64,000 bases of DNA from CAJQQY01 sp045106765 (GTDB lineage: Bacteria > Bacteroidota > Bacteroidia > Chitinophagales > Saprospiraceae). The position numbers were made by a program, and so were the translations under genes. Shown here piece by piece: positions 37,401 to 46,594 of this stretch. Where the stretch lies: contig JBGCFD010000067.1 of the NCBI GenBank assembly GCA_045106765.1, positions 88,858-152,857 of the forward strand. The letters run 5' to 3'. Position 1 is the stretch's first letter. Each line of letters begins with the position of its first letter. The notes below the pieces were generated by a model that was not told where the DNA came from, did no database searches, and saw only the letters and a list, made by a program, of their open reading frames with translations.

Positions 37401-39316
37401 GGATCATTAGAGTTAATGATAATTTCTCCTGTATAAATTCCACCATTCAGATCAATCGCATCCAAGGTCACTTCATAATCTTGACAAGTACTCGGGGCAA
37501 TAACTGTTGGTGTATTATCTATATCTAACCAATCTAATTGACTCCCCATATTTGGATCAATTGGAAAAGAAAAAGCAGGTAGTATATAAATTGAATTTGG
37601 ACCAGTTTCGAGAAATCCTTGCCATGCTATATCTCCAGTAAACGGATCATACCAAATCACCTGTTCCAAAGCTGGTATTCCTTCTAAAGAATAGAGCGCC
37701 AAGTAATATTCTAAAGATGGATCTGGTATAAAAATATTTTCTTGATAAAGTTGATTAGCGCCATAAGTTTGTTGACTCTCTTGCAATACATTAAAATCAG
37801 GATCAAGCAATGCCCAACTAAAATCAGCTCCATTCTCATTCGTCTGAAAACCAAATAAATATCCTGATCCTCCTTGTCCCAAACTATTAATGTCGAGTAC
37901 CAAGTCTCCTGATCCGTTATTGCAAATAGTAACAGTTTGAGTTCCCATTGTTCCTGCATTCATAGTTACATTAATACTATCAGGATTGATCGTAATCGCA
38001 GGTGGTTCTTGAACGGTAATGAAAACATTTTTCATCGTATCAGAACCTGTACAATTTGTTGCAATCATATTCACTTCAAAAGTTCCTGCACTATTATAAG
38101 TATGTGTTGGATTTTGTTCGTTAGAAGTTTGTCCATCTCCAAAATCCCATTCCCAAATTCCAGGATTATTTAAACTTTGGTCAGTAAAAGATACTGAACC
38201 TCCAAAAGGAATGGTATTGGTATCCGCACTAAAAGATGAAACTGGCGCAACTGCAGATCCATTAACTTCCCAAAGCATAGAAAATCCGCTAAAATTATTT
38301 TCATGATCCGAACTAAAACCGACCAACAATGAGGAAACATTAAACGTAATCGTCTGTCCATTATTAGGTAAGTCTTGCCCAAAATACCCTCCTAAATAAT
38401 TAAAAGTAGCTCCATCATAAAAATATAATACATCAGTATGCTCTCCGAAATTCCCTAAATCAAATTCCGTAAACGTAACTGAAATACTATTTCCTCCGGG
38501 AGGTGCAATTAAAAACTGACCATAATTTCCTGACGTATAATCTCCAGTTGAACCTCCTGAATCATACAGCACTCCGCTACAAGTTTGAGCAGTATCTGAT
38601 CCATAAGCCGGCATTGTAAAACCATTGTTACAAATAAAATTACTAGCATCATAAGTAATGGCATCTGGAACAACTACCGTATCACAACCATTGGTATTAC
38701 AAGTAATCATCGAGACGGTATAAGTACCTTCTACTGAGTAATTATGAGCTGGATTTTGTTCCGTAGAGGTATTTCCATCTCCAAAATCCCAAGCCCAACT
38801 ACTTGGAAAGCCAGTTGACTGATCTGAGAAATTAACACTACCTCCACAAGTAAAACTAGGAAAACTTATATCTGCCGTAGGAGGACTTGTTAAACTTTTG
38901 CAAGCAAATTCCATAGCATAACCATCGCCATTAATCGTGAAATCACTCTGGAAAAATATAGTTACTTCTAAGCCGTTGACTAAAATAGGCTCTCCGTTAT
39001 TTGGTAATGTATTACCCGAATAAAATCCGATAATATTTCCCGTAATAGAATCTCCTTCGATAATAAAAAGATTATCAAAACTATTTTCCACATCAAATTC
39101 AGTAAAAGTTAATTCTAAATAATCACCAGAAGTACCTTCTAAATGAACAATAGAATTACTATTCACATCATAGCCGCCGTTCTGTCCTCCCATATCATAT
39201 AGGATTCCATCACAGTCTGAAATATCTAGTACTCCCTCGAAAGGAGTATCATAAGTATTTTGGCTAAATAAAAAGGTTGGAATTAAACACAATAAAAATA
39301 ATAGATTTTTTTGCAT
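34424..39316 (-). CDS. Secreted multi-domain CUB/PKD protein with T9SS type A sorting domain
   Basis: The 1630-residue protein has a signal peptide (cleavage near LFS-Q19). Four CUB-like domains lie at about 35-140, 246-350, 1062-1165 and 1275-1375; each starts 'C.G.LYDSGG..G.Y' and has a late 'F.S/..GF...' strand. PKD domains, each with W.WDFGDG or a variant, lie at about 147-222, 357-437, 968-1043, 1173-1250, 1380-1456 and 1465-1540. The centre (440-965) holds Ig-like domains of the ASPM/SPD-2/Hydin type (VGTPEIAVTPTTLDYGD, 653-669). Residues 1555-1630 form the type A sorting domain (RVYPNPANEF). No protease, glycosidase or other catalytic domain was seen, so a binding or structural surface role is likely. 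Confidence 0.88.
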   Translation of the reverse strand: MQKNLLFLLCLIPTFLFSQNTYDTPFEGVLDISDCDGILYDMGGQNGGYDVNSNSIVHLEGTSGDYLELTFTEFDVENSFDNLFIIEGDSITGNIIGFYSGNTLPNNGEPILVNGLEVTIFFQSDFTINGDGYAMEFACKSLTSPPTADISFPSFTCGGSVNFSDQSTGFPSSWAWDFGDGNTSTEQNPAHNYSVEGTYTVSMITCNTNGCDTVVVPDAITYDASNFICNNGFTMPAYGSDTAQTCSGVLYDSGGSTGDYTSGNYGQFLIAPPGGNSISVTFTEFDLGNFGEHTDVLYFYDGATFNYLGGYFGQDLPNNGQTITFNVSSLLVGFSSDHENNFSGFSMLWEVNGSAVAPVSSFSADTNTIPFGGSVSFTDQSLNNPGIWEWDFGDGQTSNEQNPTHTYNSAGTFEVNMIATNCTGSDTMKNVFITVQEPPAITINPDSINVTMNAGTMGTQTVTICNNGSGDLVLDINSLGQGGSGYLFGFQTNENGADFSWALLDPDFNVLQESQQTYGANQLYQENIFIPDPSLEYYLALYSLEGIPALEQVIWYDPFTGDIAWQGFLETGPNSIYILPAFSFPIDPNMGSQLDWLDIDNTPTVIAPSTCQDYEVTLDAIDLNGGIYTGEIIINSNDPNQATSIIPVTLTVVGTPEIAVTPTTLDYGDTQVGASSTLSFTIENMGSDDLNVSGLVSNDPAFVINSMSDLILLPNTSQTIEVTFTPTEMISYASSISIVNNVGDDITVDFLGNGVPSPTLTIDPTEFTLELIQGEDSTLVVNLGNVGAADLNYTATSSTDDTGFDFTFTTDNWGGEFFWELVDGQGNTVISWSGEFYEAFTTYTESFTGLSASESYTLRMFDSFGDGALSNYTVNDRSTGQMITQGSFPNGAELFVDLGSPIEGSSIITPNQGILSIGGTQALDIFISSVGLATGTYNIVVTVATNDPTQPFVDVNITLYVIAPVTTDFVAQTFICGNLPVQFNDLTINVPTSWAWDFGDGTTSSLQSPIHTYAGSGTYSVSLVACNSLGCDTINKTDYITVETDCYAQNIPTNHGIETITVCEGSVYDSGGANGDYIEGNASQLVIAPFGAESVTITFSEFNYEEHGDYLYVYDGDAFTGTLIGSYTGTELSGQTLLATSGKMTLYEYTNHFINLSGFAATFTCSTDPIAPVANFNFFADSVLCANQPVIFNDASQGNVTQWFWDFGDGGISNQQNTFHQYTASGTYNVSLTACNDAGCDTYIETISIEVDNGCIVDEVPTNNYLYGPVVISSCFGTLYDSGGSDENYVDNNFGVITIYQPGIGITFSAFDYDENDFVAIYDGLDVNAPLIGYYTGDELPENGTTIFASGEGLTIAEFTDFGSNASGFELTYACPNIGLVSGGTSIIVMNDDICDGVRQFMTPDTMLVDTWNWNFGDNTTSSEAAPMHEFPHNGIFEVSLEACYQGDCETYLINIHSNKLTPEIIAPGEVIVGEDVQFEGMTMEATHWNWDFGNGEFSDHNTPTTVYGDTGYHDVHIHLINMNVHETCDASHTHTILVKPENSTSTQDLDKKEIRVYPNPANEFIQIDFENSMVADFEVQLFTINGQLVRSIQNAIQVNTADLVNGTYVLKVIQEDIAPQQFKIMVQHN

Positions 39317-39456
39317 GACATATTGATTTTTAAGTTATACTATGTATATGTTACAAACTCAAAAAAGGTTGTATGCCTCAAAAAAATTCTACAATTAATT
39401 TCAAAACAGTCTCTAAATATTTCTCTGAATCAAAAACACTCAAGACTCACTTCATT

Positions 39457-39497
39457 AAAAAAGGCTATTAATGCTTGTAGCACTAATAGCCTTTTTT
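39457..39497 (-). terminator. Intrinsic terminator after the DoxX/MauE-like gene
   Basis: A long stem, A6-GGCTATTA and TAATAGCC-T6, with an inner TGCT/AGCA and a 3-base loop, lies 40 bases beyond the minus-strand stop at 39537. Confidence 0.88.
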
Positions 39498-39536
39498 AGA
39501 GGTTTTTAATTTAATGAATAGGAAATTAAAAATAAT

Positions 39537-41018
39537 TTATTTAATAAATTCCGCTTTCACTTCATCGAAATTGGGCAACTGTTTATAATGCCATTTTTGC
39601 ACGACCTTCCCATCTTTTAACAATACAATTCCGGGATTTGATCGAACAATAGTTTTTAATAAAATATCATCTGCCATGTGAATTGGATAAGTCGCTTTAA
39701 CCTCTTCCCTGAAATCTTGAACAACTGGCTCACCTGCTCCACCTGCAATTGCGTAAACTTTTACACCTGCTTTTTGCGCAGCTTCTGCAAATGGATTGAC
39801 CAAACCTTCGAAGCGATTTTTATAGTCAGCTTTAAATATATAATCTTTAACTTTCTCCTCATGGGAAGAAACTTTATCTACTTTTTTTACCAATTGAAAA
39901 TCCTCTGCTCCAGGTGTTCCAACAGTATCTACTAACCATGAAGTGTCAGCTACCATAATATTTTTCTCTCCCTCTGTATAACCTAATTTATAACAAACGT
40001 ACATCAAGCTATACCCTTTTTCATTTAATAAATCTTCTGTCACATCATTCCCATTGGTATCCTCCACAGCAAATTCGCTAATTTTAGAATGAGGAATTAA
40101 AGGATCCTCTGTCACTTGTTTCATTTCAAATTTTTCTTTCGGAAAATTCTTGTATTGTTTGATGTATTCTGCCTCACTCAAACTGGTCACTTCGCCAGTT
40201 TCATTATTCGTATAAACATAATTAGTCGGCGCATTCATCATTGATTCTTCTTCCAATGCTTTCTGATCTCGAATATTTACATCCACTCTAAATGGTCTAA
40301 AATCATTTCCTGGAATGTCCCAAACGAAATTACTCAAACCATACAAAGTAAATAAACCAATACTCGCCACCGTAATTATGTCTCTCGTTTTTTGAGTAAA
40401 AATCGAATGCATTTCTTTTGTCTTAAAAAGAAAAATAAATGCAGGAACTAGCAATGCTAAATCTTTTTTGAAAGAAGTAAAAGGTTCTAATTTTAAAAAA
40501 TCACCAAAGCAACCACAGTCTTGAACCTTCATATTATTTTTGTCAAAACCTCCCCAATCTCCAAAACTAAAAAAGTTAACTCCTTCTGGAACGTAACCTG
40601 TCAACGCAGTAAAGCCAGTCAAAAATGTAAAGAATACCACTATCCCAAAAAATAACCAAGCTGCTAATTTATTCTTTGCACCCATGATTAACATGATTCC
40701 TAAAACTATTTCCAAAACTATTACAAACAAAGAAACCGCAACGGAATACTCAGAAAAGAATGGAAATATAGGCGCAATAAAAGACATCCAAGTTTCAGAA
40801 AACGTAGATTCGAATTCCGTAAAATAATCTACTAACTTATAGGATGTTCCTAGAGGATCAGCTGCTTTTACCCAACCTGAGAAGATAAAAAACGCACCAC
40901 AAAAATTTTGTAAATAACTGACCCAGAGGCTTTTATTTTGTTTAAAAACTTGAGAAGTGATTCCCGTTAGAACAACTGAAATAGCTGCTACCCAAATTAC
41001 TATTGTAGTTAAAGTCAT
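39537..41018 (-). CDS. DoxX/MauE-like membrane protein with C-terminal extracytoplasmic domain (BT_3928-like)
   Basis: The 493-residue protein has about five to six membrane segments in its first 230 residues in a DoxX/MauE arrangement, with 'FCGAFFIFSGWVKAADPLGTSYKL' split over 39-62. A CGCFGDF motif (Cys168, Cys170) follows the fourth segment; in MauE/DoxX-type proteins this site is linked to redox or thiol chemistry. The C-terminal half (about 240-493) is soluble and ends in a thioredoxin-like-looking segment (NPGIVLLKDGKVVQKWHYKQ) without a CxxC. The overall layout matches what I recall as the BT_3928 family of Bacteroidota. Its role is uncertain but is probably thiol- or membrane-redox-related. 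It is transcribed alone. Confidence 0.78.
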   Translation of the reverse strand: MTLTTIVIWVAAISVVLTGITSQVFKQNKSLWVSYLQNFCGAFFIFSGWVKAADPLGTSYKLVDYFTEFESTFSETWMSFIAPIFPFFSEYSVAVSLFVIVLEIVLGIMLIMGAKNKLAAWLFFGIVVFFTFLTGFTALTGYVPEGVNFFSFGDWGGFDKNNMKVQDCGCFGDFLKLEPFTSFKKDLALLVPAFIFLFKTKEMHSIFTQKTRDIITVASIGLFTLYGLSNFVWDIPGNDFRPFRVDVNIRDQKALEEESMMNAPTNYVYTNNETGEVTSLSEAEYIKQYKNFPKEKFEMKQVTEDPLIPHSKISEFAVEDTNGNDVTEDLLNEKGYSLMYVCYKLGYTEGEKNIMVADTSWLVDTVGTPGAEDFQLVKKVDKVSSHEEKVKDYIFKADYKNRFEGLVNPFAEAAQKAGVKVYAIAGGAGEPVVQDFREEVKATYPIHMADDILLKTIVRSNPGIVLLKDGKVVQKWHYKQLPNFDEVKAEFIK

Positions 41019-41375
41019 TATCTTATTTTTTGATTCTTATTAAAGTTCTACGTTTTAAATAGGGCAAAAGTTGGAAATAACACTCCCTATAGTCATTCCT
41101 ATTTTCAACTTTTACCTAATCATAGAATTATCTTAAGAACATATTTTTTAAATTAAATTACAAACTGTCTAATTTTTTGCAAATATAAAAAGAAATTGTA
41201 TTGTAGGGGTAACTCCTAATATCCGTTTTTCTACAAAAAAAAGTAGTAGTTCTAATATTGTTGAGTAATTTCCCCCTTTTGTACAAATATCTAACATTTA
41301 TTGGTCCTCTTTGTTAATGAGAATTCAACTTTTGTTAATCACTTGTTAAGTTAATAACAATCAATTTACATTTTC
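41019..41375 (-). promoter_or_regulatory. Divergent intergenic region with a -7 element for the DoxX/MauE-like gene
   Basis: The gap of about 357 bases separates two divergent genes. On the minus strand TATATTTG (41187 to 41180) is an exact TAnnTTTG match and would give a leader of about 155 bases. No TTG at proper spacing was seen, and nothing else in the gap can be supported. Confidence 0.35.
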
Positions 41376-42251
41376 ATGCAAACATTAATCATCTGTATTT
41401 TAACTAATACCGTCATTGGTTTTATTTTTAAAATGTTTCCAAAATATGGCGTAAATACTTTGCAAGCCATCGTGGTTAATTATTTTGTTTGCGTAACAAT
41501 AGCAGGTTTTGTACTTGGTGAATTTCCAATAGTAGAAAATGTACATCAAACAGAATGGTTTCCATTCGCTCTTTTTTTAGGGTTTATTTTTGTTATCGGT
41601 TTTAATATTACTGCACTTAGTTTTCAAAAATTAGGAGTGACTTTGACGACGATCATGCAAAAGATGTCTTTATTATTGACTGTTCCTGTGGCTATCTGGA
41701 TGTATAATGAAGATATTAATGCTTGGAAAACTTTTGGTTTATTGGCTGGTTTGATTGCTATTTATTTGACTAACCAACCCAATAAGGAGGAACTTGACAA
41801 AGCAAAAAACTTATCAAAGTGGATAATTATTTTACCGATTATTGTTTGGTTGATCTCTGTTTGTATTGAGACTGTTTTGCAATATGTGGAAATAAAGATT
41901 TTAGGAGGAATGGGTGGTTTAAACTTCGTAGCGACTCTTTTCGGAATTGCAGGTTCGCTTGGTTTAATTTCAGTAATTGTTGGATTGGCTTCTGGACGTT
42001 TAGTTTTTTCCTATAAAAATATCGTAGCAGGAATTGTTTTGGGTGTCCCTAATTTCTTTTCGATTTATTTGATTATCGTAGCGATTTCAGAAGGTTGGGA
42101 AGGTTCGAAATTTTTCCCTTACAATAATATTTCGATCATTGCCTTGTCGGCTGTGATTGCTTATTTATTTTTTAATGAAAAATTATCGAAAGTAAATGTG
42201 GCAGGAGTTGTGTTGGCGATTTTAGCGATTTGGATGATCTCGATGGGTTGA
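41376..42251 (+). CDS. EamA/DMT-family transporter-like membrane protein
   Basis: The 291-residue protein has ten predicted membrane segments in two halves, with a short charged loop (NQPNKEELDKAKNLSKW, about 133-149) between them. This is the EamA/drug-metabolite-transporter layout. The second half ends 'NEKLSKVNVAGVVLAILAIW', a typical EamA ending. The substrate cannot be assigned. Its TGA stop (42249-42251) forms the left border of a long palindrome whose right border is the stop of the convergent lptD gene. Confidence 0.82.
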   Translation: MQTLIICILTNTVIGFIFKMFPKYGVNTLQAIVVNYFVCVTIAGFVLGEFPIVENVHQTEWFPFALFLGFIFVIGFNITALSFQKLGVTLTTIMQKMSLLLTVPVAIWMYNEDINAWKTFGLLAGLIAIYLTNQPNKEELDKAKNLSKWIIILPIIVWLISVCIETVLQYVEIKILGGMGGLNFVATLFGIAGSLGLISVIVGLASGRLVFSYKNIVAGIVLGVPNFFSIYLIIVAISEGWEGSKFFPYNNISIIALSAVIAYLFFNEKLSKVNVAGVVLAILAIWMISMG

Positions 42252-42375
42252 TTTTTTTTGCCACTGACTTGGACTGACTGTTATGACTTTTTAAGACTGA
42301 CGAGAATTATTTAATACTTGTGGGGATGTCATATAAAGTCATAACAGTCAGTCCAAGTCAGTAGCCAAAAAAATC
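42250..42375. repeat. Long palindrome with GACT-iterated arms, copy B1
   Basis: Two 41-base arms (42250-42290 and 42335-42375) pair with two mismatches around a 44-base loop. The arm core reads ACTGACTTGGACTGACT, then GTTATGACTTT. T-tracts lie at the outer end of the left arm and A-tracts at the outer end of the right arm, opposite to an intrinsic terminator. The left arm starts inside the stop codon of the EamA gene and the right arm ends inside the stop codon of lptD, so the element spans exactly from stop to stop. Copy B2 is at 46595-46742. Confidence 0.92.
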
Positions 42376-45196
42376 AAAACCCTCCAAACCTCGCATCCGC
42401 ATTATTCTTCTTATAAGGCAATTCTATAAAATCCAATGACGAAGGTTTTACTCTCAAAAAGAAACTATAAGTCGTCCGTTCAGGTTGCCAGCTCATTCCC
42501 ATTTCCCAACAATGCAAATCTCGATAAAATGAAAAATCAGGAAACGTTACTTTTTTATCTCTAAAATTATAACCAATTCGTCCCACCGTAACTTTCCAAT
42601 TATCTGTCAAATTAATATTTCCACGTGTCTCAATCGAATGATTGGTGATGACCAAAGTATCCTTCCCTGTTGCAGTTGAAGGTTCAAATTCCAAATTAAA
42701 ATTATAGCTGATTCTAAAATTTTCAAATAAATCTAGAAAGCCTTCCCCTGATTTTACACTTCCTCTAGGCGCATTGACCGATCCTCCTCGATTAGAATCA
42801 AATGAAGTATTATCTTGATTCGAATTTCCTCCAGGAAAGGAAGGTGCTCCCTGTCCAGTCTTAGGTTTCGATTTCCCCTTACCAAATAAATCTCGAATTT
42901 GCTTGATGGAAATACTCGTACTCGTTCTCATTACCGCATTGACAAATCGAAGTGGTCGCTTGTTTGATTCCCAGTAAAATGTATTGATTTTTGTAGTTCG
43001 ATTAGAAGCCAAAGCATAAGGACTCCAACTAGCTGTCAAATTCACATTAGTCATTCCTTTAAAAAATCGGGTTGCTCCACTTGCTCTCACATCACTCCAT
43101 TGTAAAGAATCTTTGGCCAAATTGTAATCTCCATTGACATTAATATCGTTGAACAATTTAAATTTCTTTGCAACCGTATCTCTCTTCGACCAATATTTTG
43201 CCTCAAAATTATTTCTAACTCCATAAGTCAATCTCATTTGTTTTCCACCCGAGCCAGGACTTCCATAAATTCCATTGGCAAAAACATTATAGTTGAGGGT
43301 ATCCATTTCAGTCAGCGGAGTTTCAGGAGAAATCACATCTTTATAATATCCAAATTCTGGATTCGTATAATCTGGCGTGTAAGTAAAACCTACCGTCGGT
43401 TTTGCTACATGCCGAATCCCTCTAATTAATCCTTTTTTAAAATTCTTTGTAAAATATCGAGTTGTATTTAAATTTACTCCTGCATTTAATTGAAAATATC
43501 TAGAGAAGCCATTTATTTTATTATCCTCAATACCTCCATAAGAAGTCGTATCTGAAGTGATTTCATACACACTTCCATCAGGATTAAATGAAGTATCTTG
43601 TACGATGACCAAGTCTGCTACATATTCTTTTTCTAATTCATTACCATACCATACATCTGTGTAATTAATATTTGGCGAAACATTAATAAATTTAAAAATC
43701 TTAAAATTTAAATCAGAAGCTAATTTATGCCTCATCCCATATTGCGCACTTTCCAAAGTTTGTTTGGTAAATAAAGTGGTGTCAGTTGTGGTAAACCGAT
43801 TTTGCGCATTCATATCATATTTAAAAGTGATTCGCTCATACCATTTTTCCTTCCCTACTCTATTCTCTTTTTTAAATGGATAAATTCGATCCATCACTAA
43901 CCCAACCGTCGGCAAATTAAAAGTTACCGAATTAGATCGAGTATTTTGAGAGTGGTTCATACTTGCTGTCAAGTTGAATGGACTGCCAGGAAATGCTTGC
44001 CGATAATTAATATTTGAACTTAAGGAATTATCTAACACACTATTTGCATCATTAAAATTTCGACTTTGGAAACCATTCGTTTGGATATTTACACTCGCAC
44101 TAAAAGATCGATTGGGATGTGCCGAACGATCTTGTGAATGCGACCAACGAAGACTTAAAGACCGATCTCTAGATTTACTTGCATCAGATAATTCTTGCAC
44201 TCGATCTGAGAAAGCTAAATTAAAATTCCCTGAACTTTTGTAGCGATATTTATATCGAGTATCAACATTCAATCCCCATGTTCCTTTAAAATAGATATCT
44301 CCTGTCACCTTTGTATCCCAATTATCATTGATGGGAAAATACCAACCTACATTCCTAAAACCGAATCCCCAAGTTTCTGAAAATTCATAATCTCTTGGAA
44401 AAATAAGTCCTGTCCTTGCTCCTTGCTTTAAAGGAAAAAAACCGAATGGTAAAAATAGTGGGGTTGGAATTCCTCCTAGCTCTATATTCGACGGACCAAC
44501 AACAGCAACTTTTCCCGTAACCATTTTCAACTTGTTACATCGAATACCAAAATGTGGTTCAGGATGATTACAAGTCGTAAAAATAGAATTTCGATTATAA
44601 GCAACGTCACTATTAATCGTATCAGAAGGATCTGCTTTTATTCCTTGAAAAATCTTCGATTCGCTTCCATGAATATATAAATCCCCCTCCTGTGTCACCG
44701 CATCATAGATTTTTCCTTTCTTAGTTTTAAAATTAAATTGGATTTTTTTTGCTGAAAAATTTTGCTCCTCTTGATCAAAAACTGGATTGCCAATTCGATT
44801 ACCTAGTGTATCTGACAAACCTTCAGCTGTCACTATATTATTGCCAAAATCAATCGTAATTCGCTCTGCCGTCAACTTCAAAGTATTCTGTACCACTACA
44901 GCTTCTCCATAGAGATATACTTTTTTATTTTTAATATCATAATCCATGGAGTCCTTACAATCATATTCCACCGGCTCATCTGGAGAGTCTGGAGAAATTT
45001 GGACTGTTAAGTTTTTTTGGCTAGGAATTGGTGCATTTACTGAGGTTGGAACTGGTTGACTGAGAGAATCTGAAAAAACAGGAATCGTATCAGTTACTGA
45101 TTTTTTTGGTTTAACAGGACGATCTTGACCATTGGCGTTTGTAGCCAATCCCAACAAAAAAAGTAAAATGATCGTATAAATATTTTTCAAATTCAA
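42374..45196 (-). CDS. lptD: LPS-assembly outer-membrane protein LptD
   Basis: The 940-residue protein has a signal peptide (cleavage near ANG-Q24). A Pro/Ser-rich segment is followed by an OstA/LptA-like beta-jellyroll (about 75-190; 'VYLYGEAVVVQNTLKLTAERI'). The Bacteroidota LptD signature, with 'FTTCNHPEPHFGIRC' and 'GPSNIELGGIPTPLFLPFGFFPL', leads into a large C-terminal barrel. Family members insert lipopolysaccharide into the outer leaflet of the outer membrane together with LptE. The amidase gene starts 156 bases away in the opposite direction, so a divergent promoter region is likely, and MCE and murB genes follow it. Confidence 0.92.
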   Translation of the reverse strand: MNLKNIYTIILLFLLGLATNANGQDRPVKPKKSVTDTIPVFSDSLSQPVPTSVNAPIPSQKNLTVQISPDSPDEPVEYDCKDSMDYDIKNKKVYLYGEAVVVQNTLKLTAERITIDFGNNIVTAEGLSDTLGNRIGNPVFDQEEQNFSAKKIQFNFKTKKGKIYDAVTQEGDLYIHGSESKIFQGIKADPSDTINSDVAYNRNSIFTTCNHPEPHFGIRCNKLKMVTGKVAVVGPSNIELGGIPTPLFLPFGFFPLKQGARTGLIFPRDYEFSETWGFGFRNVGWYFPINDNWDTKVTGDIYFKGTWGLNVDTRYKYRYKSSGNFNLAFSDRVQELSDASKSRDRSLSLRWSHSQDRSAHPNRSFSASVNIQTNGFQSRNFNDANSVLDNSLSSNINYRQAFPGSPFNLTASMNHSQNTRSNSVTFNLPTVGLVMDRIYPFKKENRVGKEKWYERITFKYDMNAQNRFTTTDTTLFTKQTLESAQYGMRHKLASDLNFKIFKFINVSPNINYTDVWYGNELEKEYVADLVIVQDTSFNPDGSVYEITSDTTSYGGIEDNKINGFSRYFQLNAGVNLNTTRYFTKNFKKGLIRGIRHVAKPTVGFTYTPDYTNPEFGYYKDVISPETPLTEMDTLNYNVFANGIYGSPGSGGKQMRLTYGVRNNFEAKYWSKRDTVAKKFKLFNDINVNGDYNLAKDSLQWSDVRASGATRFFKGMTNVNLTASWSPYALASNRTTKINTFYWESNKRPLRFVNAVMRTSTSISIKQIRDLFGKGKSKPKTGQGAPSFPGGNSNQDNTSFDSNRGGSVNAPRGSVKSGEGFLDLFENFRISYNFNLEFEPSTATGKDTLVITNHSIETRGNINLTDNWKVTVGRIGYNFRDKKVTFPDFSFYRDLHCWEMGMSWQPERTTYSFFLRVKPSSLDFIELPYKKNNADARFGGF

Positions 45197-45248
45197 TTAT
45201 TTAAAAATCAAAATCTCCACGATAAGCCCGAAATGGTAATTTTTAATT

Positions 45249-45281
45249 TTGATGGACATTTTGATTTATTTCTTATCTTTA
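45249..45281 (+). promoter_or_regulatory. Putative promoter of the amidase gene
   Basis: TTG (45249-45251) and TATCTTTA (45274-45281) are separated by 22 bases in the lptD-amidase divergent region. The -7 element differs from TAnnTTTG only at the last base. Confidence 0.35.
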
Positions 45282-45352
45282 AAAAGAATTTTAGAGAATT
45301 AGAGAAAACAATATTTCCCCAAAAATCTATGTAAACTCTTTTTATTAAAAAC

Positions 45353-46594
45353 ATGTGCAACATTATGCGACACAACATACTATATCCAACGTTGGTTTTC
45401 CTATTAATGTCTGGCTCTTTTCTCAACTTTAACTATAGTTATTCCCCACATTTAGCTATTGTTAACGAAATTAACACAGCTAGTGCCACTAATTTCGGCA
45501 AAGATAACCAACTCGACCATTTCACAAAACTAGATTACCAACTTCGCACCGTCGTTATTGATGCAGGTCATGGTGGTCATGATCATGGTTGCTCAGGAAA
45601 ACACTCCAAGGAAAAACATATTGCGCTTAATATTTCCAAAAAATTAGGTAGATATATCAAAGGTAAATTTCCCAAAGTAAAAGTTATTTACACCCGAGAA
45701 AAAGATGTCTTTATTCCTCTTCACACCAGAGCAGAAATTGCGAATAAAAATAAAGCTGATCTTTTTATTTCCATTCATTGCAATGCCATGAGTACTCAAA
45801 AACATCTAGTACGAGGAACGGAAACTTACGTGATGGGGTTGCATAATGCAGATGAAAACCTTGTAGTTGCAAAGAGAGAAAATGAGGCAATTTTACTGGA
45901 AAAAGATTATGAAAAAAACTATCACGGTTTTGATCCTGAATCTCCCGAAGGTCATATTATCTTGGCTATGGTGCAAAATGCGTTCTTGGAACAAAGTATT
46001 TCATTTGCCGAAAAAGTAGAATACAATTTTAAAAACCTTGCTGGACGAAAAAGTAGAGGTGTCAAGCAAGCTGGCTTTTTAGTTTTAAGAGAAACTACTA
46101 TGCCGAGTGTTTTGATTGAAACAGGTTATTTGACCCATCAATCAGATGAAAAATATATGAAATCCAAACGTGGTCAAGATGAATTGGCGTTTGCGATTTT
46201 TAAAGCATTTCAATCCTACAAAAGAGAAATCGAAGTAGATAATGCCACCACTCCAGCAGCACTTCCTGCCAAAAGGTTAAATCCTATCAATTCACAAAAA
46301 GTTTTACCCAAAGAAAAAAATGTTCGTTCTTCCAATTCTGTAAAAAACTCTAAAAAAACCTTTAAAGTCCAACTTGCCGCTTCTACCAAATCCATGAAAA
46401 CCAATACTTCAAAATGGAAAAAGGTCAAATTTCCTATCGAAATGAAACGAGAAAATGGAAATTTCAAGTACCTTGCGGGCGATTTTGAAACCCTTGCAGA
46501 AGCCAATGCTGCTCGTAAAAAAATGCGAAGACTTGGTTTTAAAGGTGCATTTGTTGTGGCCTATCAAGCAGGGAAACGGGTGAAGACAAAATGA
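45353..46594 (+). CDS. N-acetylmuramoyl-L-alanine amidase (Amidase_3) with C-terminal SPOR-like domain
   Basis: The N-terminus carries a membrane anchor or signal (about 8-28); Met5 is an alternative start. The Amidase_3 domain (66-275) shows the zinc ligands His73 (DAGHGG), Glu87 (HSKEKH) and His142 (SIHCN) and the catalytic Glu256 (VLIETGYL). It cleaves the bond between muramic acid and the stem peptide in the periplasm during cell separation. A basic linker leads to a SPOR-like domain (about 338-410; 'FKVQLAAS', 'AEANAARKKMRRLGFKGAFVV') that would target it to septal glycan. It lies between divergent lptD and the MCE gene. A perfect 47-bp palindrome begins at the base after its stop codon. 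Confidence 0.92.
   Translation: MCNIMRHNILYPTLVFLLMSGSFLNFNYSYSPHLAIVNEINTASATNFGKDNQLDHFTKLDYQLRTVVIDAGHGGHDHGCSGKHSKEKHIALNISKKLGRYIKGKFPKVKVIYTREKDVFIPLHTRAEIANKNKADLFISIHCNAMSTQKHLVRGTETYVMGLHNADENLVVAKRENEAILLEKDYEKNYHGFDPESPEGHIILAMVQNAFLEQSISFAEKVEYNFKNLAGRKSRGVKQAGFLVLRETTMPSVLIETGYLTHQSDEKYMKSKRGQDELAFAIFKAFQSYKREIEVDNATTPAALPAKRLNPINSQKVLPKEKNVRSSNSVKNSKKTFKVQLAASTKSMKTNTSKWKKVKFPIEMKRENGNFKYLAGDFETLAEANAARKKMRRLGFKGAFVVAYQAGKRVKTK

Noticed and set aside
42250..42375. B1 as an ordinary bidirectional intrinsic terminator.
   Set aside because: The tracts are T before the stem and A after it on both strands, the reverse of the A-stem-T design seen in the clear terminators of this window, and the loop is 44 bases.
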